Of a DNA stretch of 64,000 nt, positions 8,896 through 18,437 are shown piece after piece. Made by a program: the position numbers and the translations under genes. The notes under the pieces were generated by a model. The model ran no database searches. It saw only the letters and a program-made list of their open reading frames with translations, and was not told where the DNA came from. How positions within the stretch are numbered: position 1 is the stretch's first letter; each line of letters begins with the position of its first letter. Location of the stretch: contig CALKER010000006.1 of assembly GCA_938084835.1 (NCBI GenBank), forward strand, positions 682,001 through 746,000, read 5' to 3'. Source of the DNA: an uncultured Thermoguttaceae bacterium (GTDB taxonomy: Bacteria > Planctomycetota > Planctomycetia > Pirellulales > Thermoguttaceae).

Positions 8896-10104
8896 TCAAA
8901 CACCTCTGCTTAACCGATATGTGGGCCCTTTATCCGCAAAGAGGCAAGCTGCGATTGGTTGGAATCTCTGCTGGGCTTCGGAATACAGACGCAGAATTTC
9001 ATCGACACAGCGGTCGAATCGATGAAGCAATGCGGTTTCCCGGGCTGCCTGGCCCATTTGGTCTCTGAGTCGTGGGTCAAGGAGGCGCTCCATTCTGTCG
9101 CATAAGTCAGAGATTAACCAGGGATCGTCGATGATGAAACCCTCCGTCCCATCGGTCATGAGCTCACTTGCTCCATTGTGCCTTGTTGTGATGACCGGTA
9201 ACCCTGACGCAAGGGCCTCAAGCACGCTGAGACTACAGGAGTCGTAAAAGGTGGGGTGGACATAAACGTCAGCGGCGGCGTAAAAAGCTTGGGTGTCTTC
9301 TACGATGCCGGTGAAGGTTATCCAGTCACCAAGGGGTTCCCAAATCTTCCCCGCTTTGAAAACACTGCGGGGAGGACACCCAACAATTACCACGTGCAGG
9401 TCTTGGTATCGGGATCGCAGTTTTCGGGCTGCTTGGAGAAGCACGTGGCCCCCTTTGAGGTGAAAATTGTGGGCCACAAGGAGATACACCGTGGTCTTTG
9501 CGCCTACTCCGAGGTAAGCGCGAACCGCCTCGCGGTATCGTACACGGTTGGCGGGGCTGTAATGTACGGTGTCTATGCCATTGTATACGACTCTCAGTTG
9601 CCCTTCAGGGACCCGGTATAATTGCGACAGTAGCTGAGCTTGGTACCGGGATAGCGCGACGATCAGCCCTGGATTCCGACGTATCTGCTTTAGGGCAAAC
9701 CGATGCTTTTTCTGGTACGAGGGAAGAAGCACCAAAAGTGCAGTTTTAAAAACTCTGAGGAGCGGCGGAAGCGAATCCCGCTTACGTTGGGACAGGAGAC
9801 CGTAGGGTCCTCCGTGGTAATGCAGAAGATGCCCGCCCCAACCGTTGCCCATGTCGTGCACAATGTCAGGACGGATTCGAAGCAGCTCGCGGGCGGCTGC
9901 ATCCGCGAAACAAAACGGATCGCGGCCACATTGATTAACTAAGTGTAAATGAATCCCCTCCATGGGTGTTTTGCCGCACAGCGTTCGCGCAATCACCAAG
10001 GGCTCATATCCCCGGGAGAGAAGCGTTTGTGCCAGTTGAAAGCACCAGCGTTCCTGGCCTCCTCCGAATGGACCAAATCCGGTTGTGACAAGCGCCACCC
10101 GCAT
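8896..10104 (-). CDS. Glycosyltransferase family 4 protein
   Basis: A 402-residue GT-B fold glycosyltransferase, likely acting on the cytoplasmic face of the membrane in cell-surface glycan synthesis. The N-terminal donor-independent half has FGPFGGGQERW; the C-terminal half has the HFHLKGGHVLLQA segment and the nucleotide-sugar site with HPTFYDSCSLSVLEALASG, in which E-x7-E-like spacing is recognisable, followed by GLPVITT. The ATG at 10104 is preceded by AAGGAT. It is the last gene of the leftward gmhA-hldE-like-GT9-GT4 series, which suggests a role in a heptose-containing core oligosaccharide. Donor sugar unknown. Confidence 0.88.
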   Translation of the reverse strand: MRVALVTTGFGPFGGGQERWCFQLAQTLLSRGYEPLVIARTLCGKTPMEGIHLHLVNQCGRDPFCFADAAARELLRIRPDIVHDMGNGWGGHLLHYHGGPYGLLSQRKRDSLPPLLRVFKTALLVLLPSYQKKHRFALKQIRRNPGLIVALSRYQAQLLSQLYRVPEGQLRVVYNGIDTVHYSPANRVRYREAVRAYLGVGAKTTVYLLVAHNFHLKGGHVLLQAARKLRSRYQDLHVVIVGCPPRSVFKAGKIWEPLGDWITFTGIVEDTQAFYAAADVYVHPTFYDSCSLSVLEALASGLPVITTRHNGASELMTDGTEGFIIDDPWLISDLCDRMERLLDPRLRDQMGQAARETALLHRFDRCVDEILRLYSEAQQRFQPIAACLFADKGPTYRLSRGV

Positions 10105-10482
10105 TTGTTATTGATCCTTAACTTCTGAGCGGTATTGAACGGGGCGGATTCTTTCCTCGGGACCTTAGTTTTTCTATCAAGTGGAAAGATTAGTCGCGCA
10201 CGGCATCGATCCCTTGAACTCCTAGTAAGTGTTGTTTTCCTGCCAAGTCTGACTCTGTTTGCCGAACTGGCGTTGATCCGGAGGCCCGGTTCGGGGCCGC
10301 AGGGGAGCTTATCTCCCTGTGGGTCGAGGTGCGATGCGTGCGAGGCAGAACTATCGATTTTGCTTTCCTTTCTCGGATATGACGATTAAGGTCTTTTTCC
10401 CAAAAAGACCGCTTCTTCCTGCAAAACGTTCTTCTCCCGCGAAAGGCAGAAGTTTTCGGCCCCTAGCCGTACCAGGTTTTTT
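10105..10482. other. Intergenic region between GT4 and GT9 genes
   Basis: A 378-base gap inside the sugar cluster. It contains a perfect inverted repeat at 10390-10410 and one copy of an element shared with the gaps near 8.82 kb and 14.15 kb. No coding sequence is convincing. Confidence 0.5.
10390..10410. repeat. Perfect 9-bp inverted repeat with 3-base loop
   Basis: GGTCTTTTT at 10390-10398 pairs exactly with AAAAAGACC at 10402-10410 around a CCC loop. It lies 70 bases beyond the stop of the leftward GT9 gene and could act as a transcript-end hairpin, although a proper U tract beyond the stem is lacking. Confidence 0.75.
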
Positions 10483-11601
10483 TCAGGCTTGCTCGGCAAA
10501 GAGACGTGTTGGGGTAAAAGCCGACTGAGACGCCTCGTAATTTTCGATGACTTTACAAAAAGTGTCGAATACGAGCTGGGGGGTAAGCTCCTTCATACAC
10601 CGGTGATGGTTGAGAGGGCATACCGGTTGGAGACATCCTCGGCACGGCAAGTCTACGAAAAGGTCCGCAGAGTTTATGGTGGGGTTGCTACCCCAAATAG
10701 GATCTGTAGGACCGAAGAGGGTTATCAGGGGCTTATTGAAGGCGGCGGCAATATAGCGGGGACCGCTATCCGGGGTAACCACCACGTCGGATGCTGCCAA
10801 ACAGGCTTTGGCAGCGGAGAGTCCGAGGTGTGGTAATTCCGTCATCGTCTGCGCCCTGGCGTGGTTAATGCGGTCTCGGATGAGCTCAGCTACTTGGCGA
10901 TCATCGGGGCCGGCTACCACAAGGATTTGCCAATGAGTCTCAGCCAGGATATATCGCGCAAGCTGCACATAATATTCGGCCGGCCAGCGACGTGCGGGGC
11001 CCTGAGCTCCTGCATAGACGAGCGCCACGGTCCGCTTAGTAAGTTGCAGTTTAAGCTTTGTGAAAATGAGTCGCGCAAGGTGTCTTTCCTCGGGTGTCAG
11101 GTGCAGTTCGAGGTGGGGGGATTCCGGGGGGCACCCTACGGCCTCGGCAAGGCTAAGATAGGTAGTAACCATCGGACGGGGGACAACTTTCCCCCCTGCT
11201 TTTTCTGGAAAAAGTTTCGTGGTGAGAAGCCAGCTTCGGCCGTCCCGCGCAAACCCTACGCGTTGTCGTGCTCCTCCGAGGAGAGCTAAAAGAGCTGTGC
11301 GGAGTGAGTTGGTAAATAATACGAGGATGTCAATAGGGCGCCGTCGCATTTGTACAATTAGGTGCCACTGGTTGGGACTGCCTCCCCGCCACTTTGGCTC
11401 CCATGGCCACAAGTCATCAAACCACTCTGTACCTGCTAGGAGTTCTTGCATCTTGGGCCGAATAATCCCTATGAGCCTGTGGGGACGAGGGTAGTGCCGG
11501 CGAATGGCCCGAATCGCAGGTGTGGCCATTACCGTATCACCTACCCAATTGGGAAGAAAAAGCGCAAGCGACAGAGGTTGAGCGTCACGGGGCAAAACCA
11601 T
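10483..11601 (-). CDS. Glycosyltransferase family 9 (heptosyltransferase-like)
   Basis: A 372-residue GT9 protein of the ADP-heptose:LPS heptosyltransferase II type, which adds heptose to a lipid-linked core on the cytoplasmic face of the inner membrane. Seen: the N-terminal LPNWVGDTVMATPAIRAIR motif with the catalytic-region Asp, YAGAQGPARRWP in the middle, the ASDVVVTPDSGPRYIAAA donor-site motif and LFGPTDP. A Cys-rich C-terminal segment (CRGCLQPVCPLNHHRC) resembles a feature of many family members. The ATG at 11599-11601 follows an AAAGGCGGG-like site. Position downstream of gmhA/hldE-like genes supports heptose as donor sugar. Confidence 0.9.
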   Translation of the reverse strand: MVLPRDAQPLSLALFLPNWVGDTVMATPAIRAIRRHYPRPHRLIGIIRPKMQELLAGTEWFDDLWPWEPKWRGGSPNQWHLIVQMRRRPIDILVLFTNSLRTALLALLGGARQRVGFARDGRSWLLTTKLFPEKAGGKVVPRPMVTTYLSLAEAVGCPPESPHLELHLTPEERHLARLIFTKLKLQLTKRTVALVYAGAQGPARRWPAEYYVQLARYILAETHWQILVVAGPDDRQVAELIRDRINHARAQTMTELPHLGLSAAKACLAASDVVVTPDSGPRYIAAAFNKPLITLFGPTDPIWGSNPTINSADLFVDLPCRGCLQPVCPLNHHRCMKELTPQLVFDTFCKVIENYEASQSAFTPTRLFAEQA

Positions 11602-11844
11602 TTTGTCAACCCGCCTTTCATTAACGCCTGTCGGTGGTGAAAGCTATGCTATGGATCTCGCCGCACCACGCCTACTAGCTTGAGCAAAGCCACTACCCCG
11701 GATAAAAGTGGCGGTCTCGAGCCCTGCAAATTGCGGCCCAAGACACACAGCTATTTCGCCGGCTGGGTCTTTCAGTTTAGGAAATTTGAAGATGTTATCA
11801 TCGGGGCTTGCGGTCCCTTCCAGTTCCTTCACCCGAGGCGATAC

Positions 11845-13416
11845 TCAGGCTGCCGACGGAAACCGAAGGATTGTAGGAGCTTCGTTATCGCAGTCCGGTT
11901 GTGTCCTGGGCTTGCAGGATGGTTCTTGTGTGCTTATGGCCAGGCGCTGGGCAAGGCGAGGAGCGACCAGGGGGGCAGTGACAATCCGGCCTCCATAAAG
12001 CTCAACAATTTGCCAGCCAATCGTGGTATCCCAAGGAAACTCCACGCCTTTTACCACCACCTGAGGGCGAAGGAGACCCAGCACATCACTAAATGTCGGA
12101 TCATCGCTCACAATGACGAAATCCACCCAATCGAGCGACGCCACCATCCCAGCTCGTTCTGCTTGAGGAACATGCTCCCCTGCCCTGCCCCCATGGGCCT
12201 GCAGACAGCGATCGCTTCGAACTCCCACCACTAAGTATCGCCCAAGTGTCTTGGCCCACTGAAGGGCGGCCATGTGTCCTGGCCTCAGGACGTCGAAGTT
12301 CCCACCCGCAAAGACCACACTTTGTCGGGGAAACTCTTGGTTGGCGAGGTGCTCCTCCAGTTCGCGGATGGTCAACACCTTGCGATTAGGCGTGGCGCCG
12401 GCTTCCGTAAGAGCAGCAACTAGGTCCTTGCGCGTGAAAACGCGGGTGTGGCCTTCTGGGGTGGGAGACCACGGGGAAAATCCAATCGCGTCCATTAGCT
12501 GGAGCAACTCCCACGCCAAAGGCCAATCGCCGTCTAGCGAATAGATAAACGCGGCGACGGCTAATAGCGTATTGAGCCGATTGGGATAGATCTTCCCGGC
12601 CAACCTACCCCACTCTAAGATGCCCACTCCTCTTCCGCGTGCGAACCAAAGCAGGCCATGTTTCTCAGTGGGAACGACCACACATTCGAGCTCATTTTGG
12701 TCAACAATTTCCGCTACTAGTTGTTGTGCCCCAGGTGAAGAGAGATCCTTGCCTTCAATGAGACTGTGCAAATGGTCCTCCCCAATGATTAAGCAGCGAG
12801 TTCCGCGATAGGCACTGAGCGGGAGGGACTTGCAACCAGCGGCAATGATCGAGGCCTTGTGTTGCCGGCAGCTTTCCATGATTTCCGGTACCCAAGTGAG
12901 GGGCAACGTTGAGGTAAGCCCGGGCAGAAGTAGGAGGGTGGCCCGCTCTTCAAAAAGGGAGCGGATCTTCCGTAGGCAAACGGTTTGGACGGCACTTTGA
13001 ACCGCATTCTGGCACCCCGGCCACTCAGCCCTTAGCAGCGGAAAAAAGAGCGGTGTGACAGACCGGCCCGCAAATCTCATTACCACGCGGGTCCGATAGT
13101 GAGGGATGCTGATCAACCCAGAGCTGTCAATGCTGCCGGAGTCCATGAGGCGACGGACAAGGCGGGCCTCTTCATCTTGGCCGATAAGCGAGATAGGTAC
13201 CACTCTGGCCCCCAGTCCGGCCAATAACTGAGCCGCCTCCCCTGCTCCGCCCAACCGGACCTCTTCGCGAAGCACCCGAAGGCAAGGCACTGGGCCTTCA
13301 GGGGCAATTTCGCTGGCCTCTCCCAAAATGTCGTGCTCAAGCGAAAGTTCCCCAAAGACGAGAATTTTCGGCACGACATCTTGCTGAAGGATCTGGCGAA
13401 GAGCTTCACGATGCAT
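11845..13416 (-). CDS. HldE-like protein with altered kinase and nucleotidyltransferase sites
   Basis: The 523-residue protein has the layout of HldE, the heptose-7-phosphate kinase / heptose-1-phosphate adenylyltransferase: a PfkB-type domain (about 15-330) followed by a cytidylyltransferase-like domain (about 365-500). Alignment from memory shows SEIAPEGPVP and the RLGGAGEAA segment, but the PfkB catalytic GAGD motif is replaced around residues 277-287 (YPNRLNTLLAV). The nucleotidyltransferase HxGH motif reads RPGH, with Arg378 in place of the first His, and VKGGDY is VKGVEF. It may be inactive, or it may have changed function. The ATG at 13414-13416 has GGAG upstream. It lies directly downstream of the gmhA-like gene. 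Confidence 0.82.
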   Translation of the reverse strand: MHREALRQILQQDVVPKILVFGELSLEHDILGEASEIAPEGPVPCLRVLREEVRLGGAGEAAQLLAGLGARVVPISLIGQDEEARLVRRLMDSGSIDSSGLISIPHYRTRVVMRFAGRSVTPLFFPLLRAEWPGCQNAVQSAVQTVCLRKIRSLFEERATLLLLPGLTSTLPLTWVPEIMESCRQHKASIIAAGCKSLPLSAYRGTRCLIIGEDHLHSLIEGKDLSSPGAQQLVAEIVDQNELECVVVPTEKHGLLWFARGRGVGILEWGRLAGKIYPNRLNTLLAVAAFIYSLDGDWPLAWELLQLMDAIGFSPWSPTPEGHTRVFTRKDLVAALTEAGATPNRKVLTIRELEEHLANQEFPRQSVVFAGGNFDVLRPGHMAALQWAKTLGRYLVVGVRSDRCLQAHGGRAGEHVPQAERAGMVASLDWVDFVIVSDDPTFSDVLGLLRPQVVVKGVEFPWDTTIGWQIVELYGGRIVTAPLVAPRLAQRLAISTQEPSCKPRTQPDCDNEAPTILRFPSAA

Positions 13417-13488
13417 CCATGCAACTCCGGCTTAGCGCTCCTAAAGCTTTGTAATGTGTTGATGCGTCACGAAGAGAAAGGAGGAAGA

Positions 13489-14115
13489 TCATCCTTCCTG
13501 CGGGAGATAGACTTGATATCGACCTTGCCGATGGATTCTTGCAAACAGGTCATCTACCACCCAGTGAAGCACACAGCTATGTATCGCCTCGATCATCCCC
13601 ATATCGTACACGGGCACGTGAAGCCCCAGTTGCTGAATTCGACGGAGTTCTCCGCCGTCGAAGCCGGTCAATCCGAAGGTAACAAGTCCGTTAGCATTTG
13701 CCCATCGTACGGCATTCACCACATTAGCACTATTTCCAGATCCGCTTATCGCAAGCGCTAGATCCCCTTCGCCCGCCAGGTTGACAAGCTGTTGTACAAA
13801 TATCTGATCGTAGGCAAGATCATTGGCCAAAGCCGTGATCCATCCCACATTGTCGGCCAGACTTATCACGCGGATTCTCGGCCGACAACACTGACGCAGG
13901 TCGGAATCGCTTAAAGTTCCCTTGGCAAGGTCCTCAGCGAAGTGGCTAGCGGTTAACGCCGAACCACCGTTGCCGAAAACGAAGATCATCTTTTCTTGGC
14001 AGAACCGGTCGTAGATAAGCTCGGCCAGGCGCTCGACGTCTTCAAAATTAAGCGACCTGAGTGCCTCCGCTAGACGTAAAAGGTATGATTCAGCGTTGTG
14101 CGTAACGCCCAGCAT
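13489..14115 (-). CDS. gmhA: SIS-domain phosphoheptose isomerase-like protein
   Basis: A 208-residue SIS-domain protein of the GmhA type, which converts sedoheptulose 7-phosphate to D-glycero-D-manno-heptose 7-phosphate, the first step of ADP-heptose synthesis. Seen: VFGNGGSALTASHFAEDL with the metal-site His and Glu, the AISGSGNSANV phosphate loop, and a C-terminal helix EAIHSCVLHWVVDDL carrying the second metal-site His. The Gln that is usual at the start of that helix appears to be Glu. Operon position before the HldE-like and heptosyltransferase-like genes supports the role. The ATG at 14113-14115 lacks a clear Shine-Dalgarno. Confidence 0.85.
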   Translation of the reverse strand: MLGVTHNAESYLLRLAEALRSLNFEDVERLAELIYDRFCQEKMIFVFGNGGSALTASHFAEDLAKGTLSDSDLRQCCRPRIRVISLADNVGWITALANDLAYDQIFVQQLVNLAGEGDLALAISGSGNSANVVNAVRWANANGLVTFGLTGFDGGELRRIQQLGLHVPVYDMGMIEAIHSCVLHWVVDDLFARIHRQGRYQVYLPQEG

Positions 14116-14595
14116 AAGTTAGCCAAACCGGAATGATAAAACCGCTCTTCTTGACGATGGTTATAACCTTGCGAGAAAAAGGCCGCTTCCTAAGTTGACT
14201 CCGGAGTATCTATCAGCGCGATCCAACACTTAGATCACAACCCACCCGGCCAATACATTGAAAGCCCGAAGGAGCTAGAACTTCTTTGCTTGTTCACACC
14301 CGGATCGCTTTTAGTTGTTTACACCTGGGCGCTTTTACCTTAACGTCGGAATGTCTAGCGCTCCCCTGCCCTCTTCCTGCCGCCTGGGTGAACTCTTCGC
14401 CCCTGACCGGACGAATGCCACTGCAAGTGCCGCAACGTTCCTGTCCAGTATTTGCAGTGCAGTGTGCTTGCCCGTTCTCTCCCGTTACACAAGGGAGAGC
14501 GAAGAACGACTGCTTCGGCGTAGCGAATCGGTCGATTTCTACCTTCTTAACAACTGTGCTTGCGACTTTTTCGGAAAAAGTTGACTGGCAAATCC

Positions 14596-14637
14596 TTAGT
14601 AAATTATCTGGAACTTTTAGTGAATTATCTGGAACTT
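14596..14637. repeat. Tandem 21-bp duplication
   Basis: Two adjacent copies (14596-14616 and 14617-14637) of a 21-base AT-rich unit containing AATTATCTGGAACTT differ at one base. The following bases TTTAGG begin a partial third copy. Confidence 0.85.
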
Positions 14638-14877
14638 TTTAGGCAATGACGATTTCCGACTTTGAGCAAAAGGCAGTTTTGGAAAGCTATCGGGGTTGGC
14701 TTTAGACGTCAAGGCAGAACTCAACTTTTCTCCGGTTTCACTTCGCTCGGCGCACAGCATTCGTCACTTTGGCACCCGCCAGCCGCGGGCCCGCCGGGTG
14801 CTCCGGGGTCGAACGGTTTCCCAGAAGAGGTTGAGTTCTTCATACCGCCTACGCCGTTGTGACCAAATCACCAATTA

Positions 14878-14908
14878 ACATCATTATCATGTTCGTGATA
14901 ATAGATGT
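14878..14908. repeat. Bulged inverted repeat in AT-rich DNA
   Basis: ACATC-ATTATCA (14878-14889) is complementary to TGATAAT-A-GATGT (14896-14908) with a single bulged A and a 6-base spacer. It could be a regulator binding site or an RNA hairpin; it has no T tract. Confidence 0.7.
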
Positions 14909-15466
14909 CATATGATTTACTGTCCACCCCTGGAAGCCCCAGTTAGCGATCAGCAAACATTGATTACTTTTATCGTTGATAATGTGGGGTATCTGCTGCG
15001 ATAGTGTAATCCTTTTGAAAGAACTTTCAATCTCCACTGTTTTTCCAAAAGTGTTAATCTACGATGGTTATTATGGGGGATACCGAACTACAACTTCGGA
15101 GGAGTTCCACGTTGTGATAAGTTCCCCCGAGTTTTCTCGCTTAGACAAACTAATGAGCCACTAACAACTACCTTCTCTCCCCATCGTCGGTAGTTGCAAT
15201 AAATGTGTTCTCGGAGGTTGACTTGGAAACCCGATGCGAACACGCCAGGTATCGGAAATCCCGTAGCTTCAAAGGCATTCCTCCAGCTGGTAAACCGCAG
15301 AATAGTTCCAAAACGTTCGACGGGCTGCCGAGAATCTTCCCACCCATAGACGCTCCGAGGGTTCCCTGGCCTAAAATCCCTGGGCGGATGAAAAGGCTTC
15401 CTTCACCAAGTCAACGGGGGATTTTGGGGGTTGAGTGCATTTCGCACATGCGACGCTTTTTGCCGG

Positions 15467-17758
15467 CTAGAGCATGTCGATCGGGTCGATGTCGTGCACT
15501 ACCACTACCCCCTGAGGCGGCCGCACGGCAGCCTCCACATGTTTGACCATTTGGCGGCGCAGCTGCCAGTTGTCGGCGAGGATCAAAAGGTGGAAGCGAT
15601 GCCGCCCATGCAGGCGATGAAGAAAACATGGGGCCGGTCCGAGAAGCCGATATTTGTGGAGCTGGGAAGGGAAAGCTTCCTTGATTACTTCCGCGATTCG
15701 TTCAGCGGTCATGCGAGCCGGCTCTAGTTTCTTGGCACGCACCACGAAACGAACTGCAGAGCTGAAAGGGGGATACCCATAGCGAGCCCGTATGTCAAGC
15801 TCCCTCGCGGCAAACTCCTCATATGCGTGTTTACTGGCGGCCAAGATTACGGGGTGACTGGGGCAATATGTTTGAATGAGGACCTTGCCCGGACGATCTC
15901 CTCGACCCGTTCGACCAGCTACCTGAGTTAACAACTGGAATGTGCGTTCGCCCGCTCGAAAATCGGGGAAGTGGATAGCCAAGTCGGCGTACACCACCCC
16001 GACGAGCGCCACGTTGGGAAAGTCGAGGCCTTTGGCAATAAGTTGAGTTCCGACAAGGACTTGCACATCGCCGTGCTGAAAGGCTTTTAGCGTTTTTTCA
16101 TAAGTGCCTCGGGGACGCATGGCGTCGGCATCCATCCGGGCGACGCTGACCTTGGGAAAGCGTTTCTGCAGTTCGCTCTCCAGTCGCTGAGTTCCGAATC
16201 CCAGAAAGTGAAAACCCTGGCCCTGACACTGTGGACAGGAGGTGGGGATAGCCTGTTCGTGAGCGCAATAGTGGCAGGTGGCCGCCTGCGCTGTCCTGTG
16301 GTAGGTCAGCGCGATATCACATTCAGGGCAGCGCATCACGAATCCACATAATGGACACAGCACTGCGGCAGCAAAACCGCGGCGGTTATGAAGAAGAAGT
16401 ACCTGACCTCCGTCGTTGAGAGTATCGTGAATTGCCTGATAAAGAGGTGCCGTGATGATAGAGCGCGAGCTTCGTCGATGCGTAGGATCCCGCAAATCAA
16501 TAATGTCCACCTGGGGCAAAGGGCGACCGTGGACCCGCTTCCGTAGTTCTACCATTCGGTAGATGCCCTTCTTGGCAGCAACCAACGTTTCAAGAGATGG
16601 CGTTGCGGAACCTAGGATTACGGGAATCCCCGCAATCTGAGCCCGGGCAATGGCTACCTCCCGCGCGTGGTACCGGGGAGCCGCTTCCTGTTTGAAGGAC
16701 CATTCGTGCTCTTCATCAATAATGATTAGGCCTAATTTGGGGGTAGGAGCGAAGACGGCACTGCGTGCCCCGAGGACTACTGAGATCTCCCCCCTTCTCA
16801 CTTCTTGCCATGCTCGACGCCGCTCCCGCTGCGAGAGGTGACTGTGCAAAATTGCCACACGGTGGAACCGAGCCCGCAAGCGCTCCACGATTTGGGGCGT
16901 AAGACTGATTTCCGGTACTAAATAAATGACTTGAAAACCTCGGGAGACAATTTCCGCCGCTGCCCGGAGATAAAGTTCTGTTTTGCCGCTGCCTGTTATT
17001 CCGTGGACGAGGATGACCTGGTGAGAACCGGCAGTAAGCGACTGGTTGATTACGTGAAATGCTGCAGCCTGCTCGGCGGTAAGCTGTGGGACAGGTAAAG
17101 CCTCCGAGACATCGTGAGATTTACTGGGAAAGAGAAGTTCCCCTTTTTCGACAATAATCAGCCCCCTCTTCCGGAGGGTTGTTATTGGTACAGTACTGCA
17201 CCCGACGCTTCTCGTCAGCGTCCTTACCAACGTGGGGCCCAGTCGAGAAAGGTGTTCAAGAATTCTCCATTGGGTGGGGGAAATGTCCGGTGGCCTCTGA
17301 GCCTCCTCGACAAGCCTCCGACCAACTTCGGAGAGCCGAGCGATAGGGCGTCCCCGGGACTTAGGACCCTCCCGGATGACCCCCGGCACAATCGCCTGAA
17401 GAACCTCGGCCCAGTCGCACACGTAATAATCGACCATCCAGCTGCCTAGTCGGATCAAATCTTCGGGAAGACTTGGCACCGATGAGGCCAGACCCTGGAT
17501 ACTTTTCAATTTTTTGCCGATTTCGATTGGTGAACATAAATCCACGCAATACCCGATGCGGATATGCCCTGATTTCCCCAACGGGACGCGGACGGGTAAA
17601 CCCCGGCAAATCTCGTCCCGCAGGGCTTCCGGCACGAGGTATCCAAACAGCCCCCGAGGCCGGACAGGAAAGGCAACTCGTGCCGCTAGTCCCTCCTCTG
17701 TTCCGTTACAAGGCTTATGAGGTTCCTCAAAAAGCCAACCTGTTCTACCTTCTGTCAC
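15467..17758 (-). CDS. priA: Primosomal protein N' (replication restart helicase)
   Basis: PriA is a 3'-5' DNA helicase that reloads the replisome at stalled forks. The 763-residue product has the N-terminal DNA-binding domain (PVRVPLGKS), Walker A GITGSGKTE, Walker B IIIDEEHEWSFKQE and the GSATPSLET motif. The eight-cysteine double zinc site follows (CPLC, CPEC, CHYC and CPQC pairs), then the C-terminal helicase motifs (ARMDADAM, LVGTQLIAKGLDFP, QVAGRTGRGDRPGKV). Translation starts at GTG (17756-17758) with TAGGAG six bases upstream. Length and motifs are normal, so it is likely fully functional. Confidence 0.97.
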   Translation of the reverse strand: MTEGRTGWLFEEPHKPCNGTEEGLAARVAFPVRPRGLFGYLVPEALRDEICRGLPVRVPLGKSGHIRIGYCVDLCSPIEIGKKLKSIQGLASSVPSLPEDLIRLGSWMVDYYVCDWAEVLQAIVPGVIREGPKSRGRPIARLSEVGRRLVEEAQRPPDISPTQWRILEHLSRLGPTLVRTLTRSVGCSTVPITTLRKRGLIIVEKGELLFPSKSHDVSEALPVPQLTAEQAAAFHVINQSLTAGSHQVILVHGITGSGKTELYLRAAAEIVSRGFQVIYLVPEISLTPQIVERLRARFHRVAILHSHLSQRERRRAWQEVRRGEISVVLGARSAVFAPTPKLGLIIIDEEHEWSFKQEAAPRYHAREVAIARAQIAGIPVILGSATPSLETLVAAKKGIYRMVELRKRVHGRPLPQVDIIDLRDPTHRRSSRSIITAPLYQAIHDTLNDGGQVLLLHNRRGFAAAVLCPLCGFVMRCPECDIALTYHRTAQAATCHYCAHEQAIPTSCPQCQGQGFHFLGFGTQRLESELQKRFPKVSVARMDADAMRPRGTYEKTLKAFQHGDVQVLVGTQLIAKGLDFPNVALVGVVYADLAIHFPDFRAGERTFQLLTQVAGRTGRGDRPGKVLIQTYCPSHPVILAASKHAYEEFAARELDIRARYGYPPFSSAVRFVVRAKKLEPARMTAERIAEVIKEAFPSQLHKYRLLGPAPCFLHRLHGRHRFHLLILADNWQLRRQMVKHVEAAVRPPQGVVVVHDIDPIDML

Positions 17759-18437
17759 GGAAGGCTCCTACGACGTGTCGATCGCGTGCTTACTCCCGGG
17801 AGGGAGCGTTCCATGGCATTAGTCCCAGATGCCGCTAAAGTGGGACCGCTTGCGGCGGGAAATCGGGAGTTTACTCTTCCGCAAGTGGACATATCTCATT
17901 GGAACCTAAAGGTGTTAGGCTGCGAGCAATTTTCTGTTTTCCCTTTGTAGGTAGCGGAGAAGTGGTCCGCCAAAGCCACGCCGGTTCTTGCCGGCACTCA
18001 AACCCAGGTTGATGGCAAACCTCCTTCGGGACCGTTATTGCCGATCTGTGTTAATTTCTGCAAGCCACCCTGGTTCTCCCAATTGGTCATTTTCGCGCCA
18101 CCAGTTTGGATCAATCCCGCGCTGCGTTGGCGATGACAGTTCCCTGCGGCCTGAAGTGCCAACCAAATTTTTTATGCCGTCCGAGGTCGATAAACGCGGA
18201 TTTGCGCAGAAACCGCTTACCGCGCAATTTTCCGTTCATGCCAGTAAAGCCTAAAATTGATATTTCCGATGCTTTTTCCGCCCTTGCAAGGGTATCTTGC
18301 CCTGCGGAATTAGCGGGTTCATTTGTGAAGAAGCAGCCGACGATTCCGGCTTCCTCCGCCGGTCGAGGGCGTTAGATTTTGAATTTAACTGTCTGAACTT
18401 AATGGTTCGGTGAACTTTACGCACTGAGCTTAAGGCA
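17759..18437. other. Divergent intergenic region priA / nadD
   Basis: A 679-base spacer between the divergent priA and nadD genes that should contain both promoters. Short frames at 17988-18254 and 18106-18375 show no family resemblance. No strong hairpin with a T tract is visible. Confidence 0.45.

Larger units (their letters stand above)
14116..15466. other. 1.35-kb non-coding region with repeats
   Basis: This gap separates the gmhA start from the priA stop. Short frames in it have no family resemblance. It holds a tandem 21-bp duplication (14596-14637), an AT-rich bulged inverted repeat (14878-14908), a small hairpin (near 14565-14582) and a copy of the sugar-cluster element (14151-14190). 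The promoter of the gmhA cluster should lie near its left end. It could hide a non-coding RNA or a decayed gene. Confidence 0.5.

Noticed and set aside
14286..14642. 118-codon frame ending in a repeated 7-residue phrase
   Set aside because: No ribosome binding site and no family; the peptide repeat arises from the 21-bp DNA duplication.
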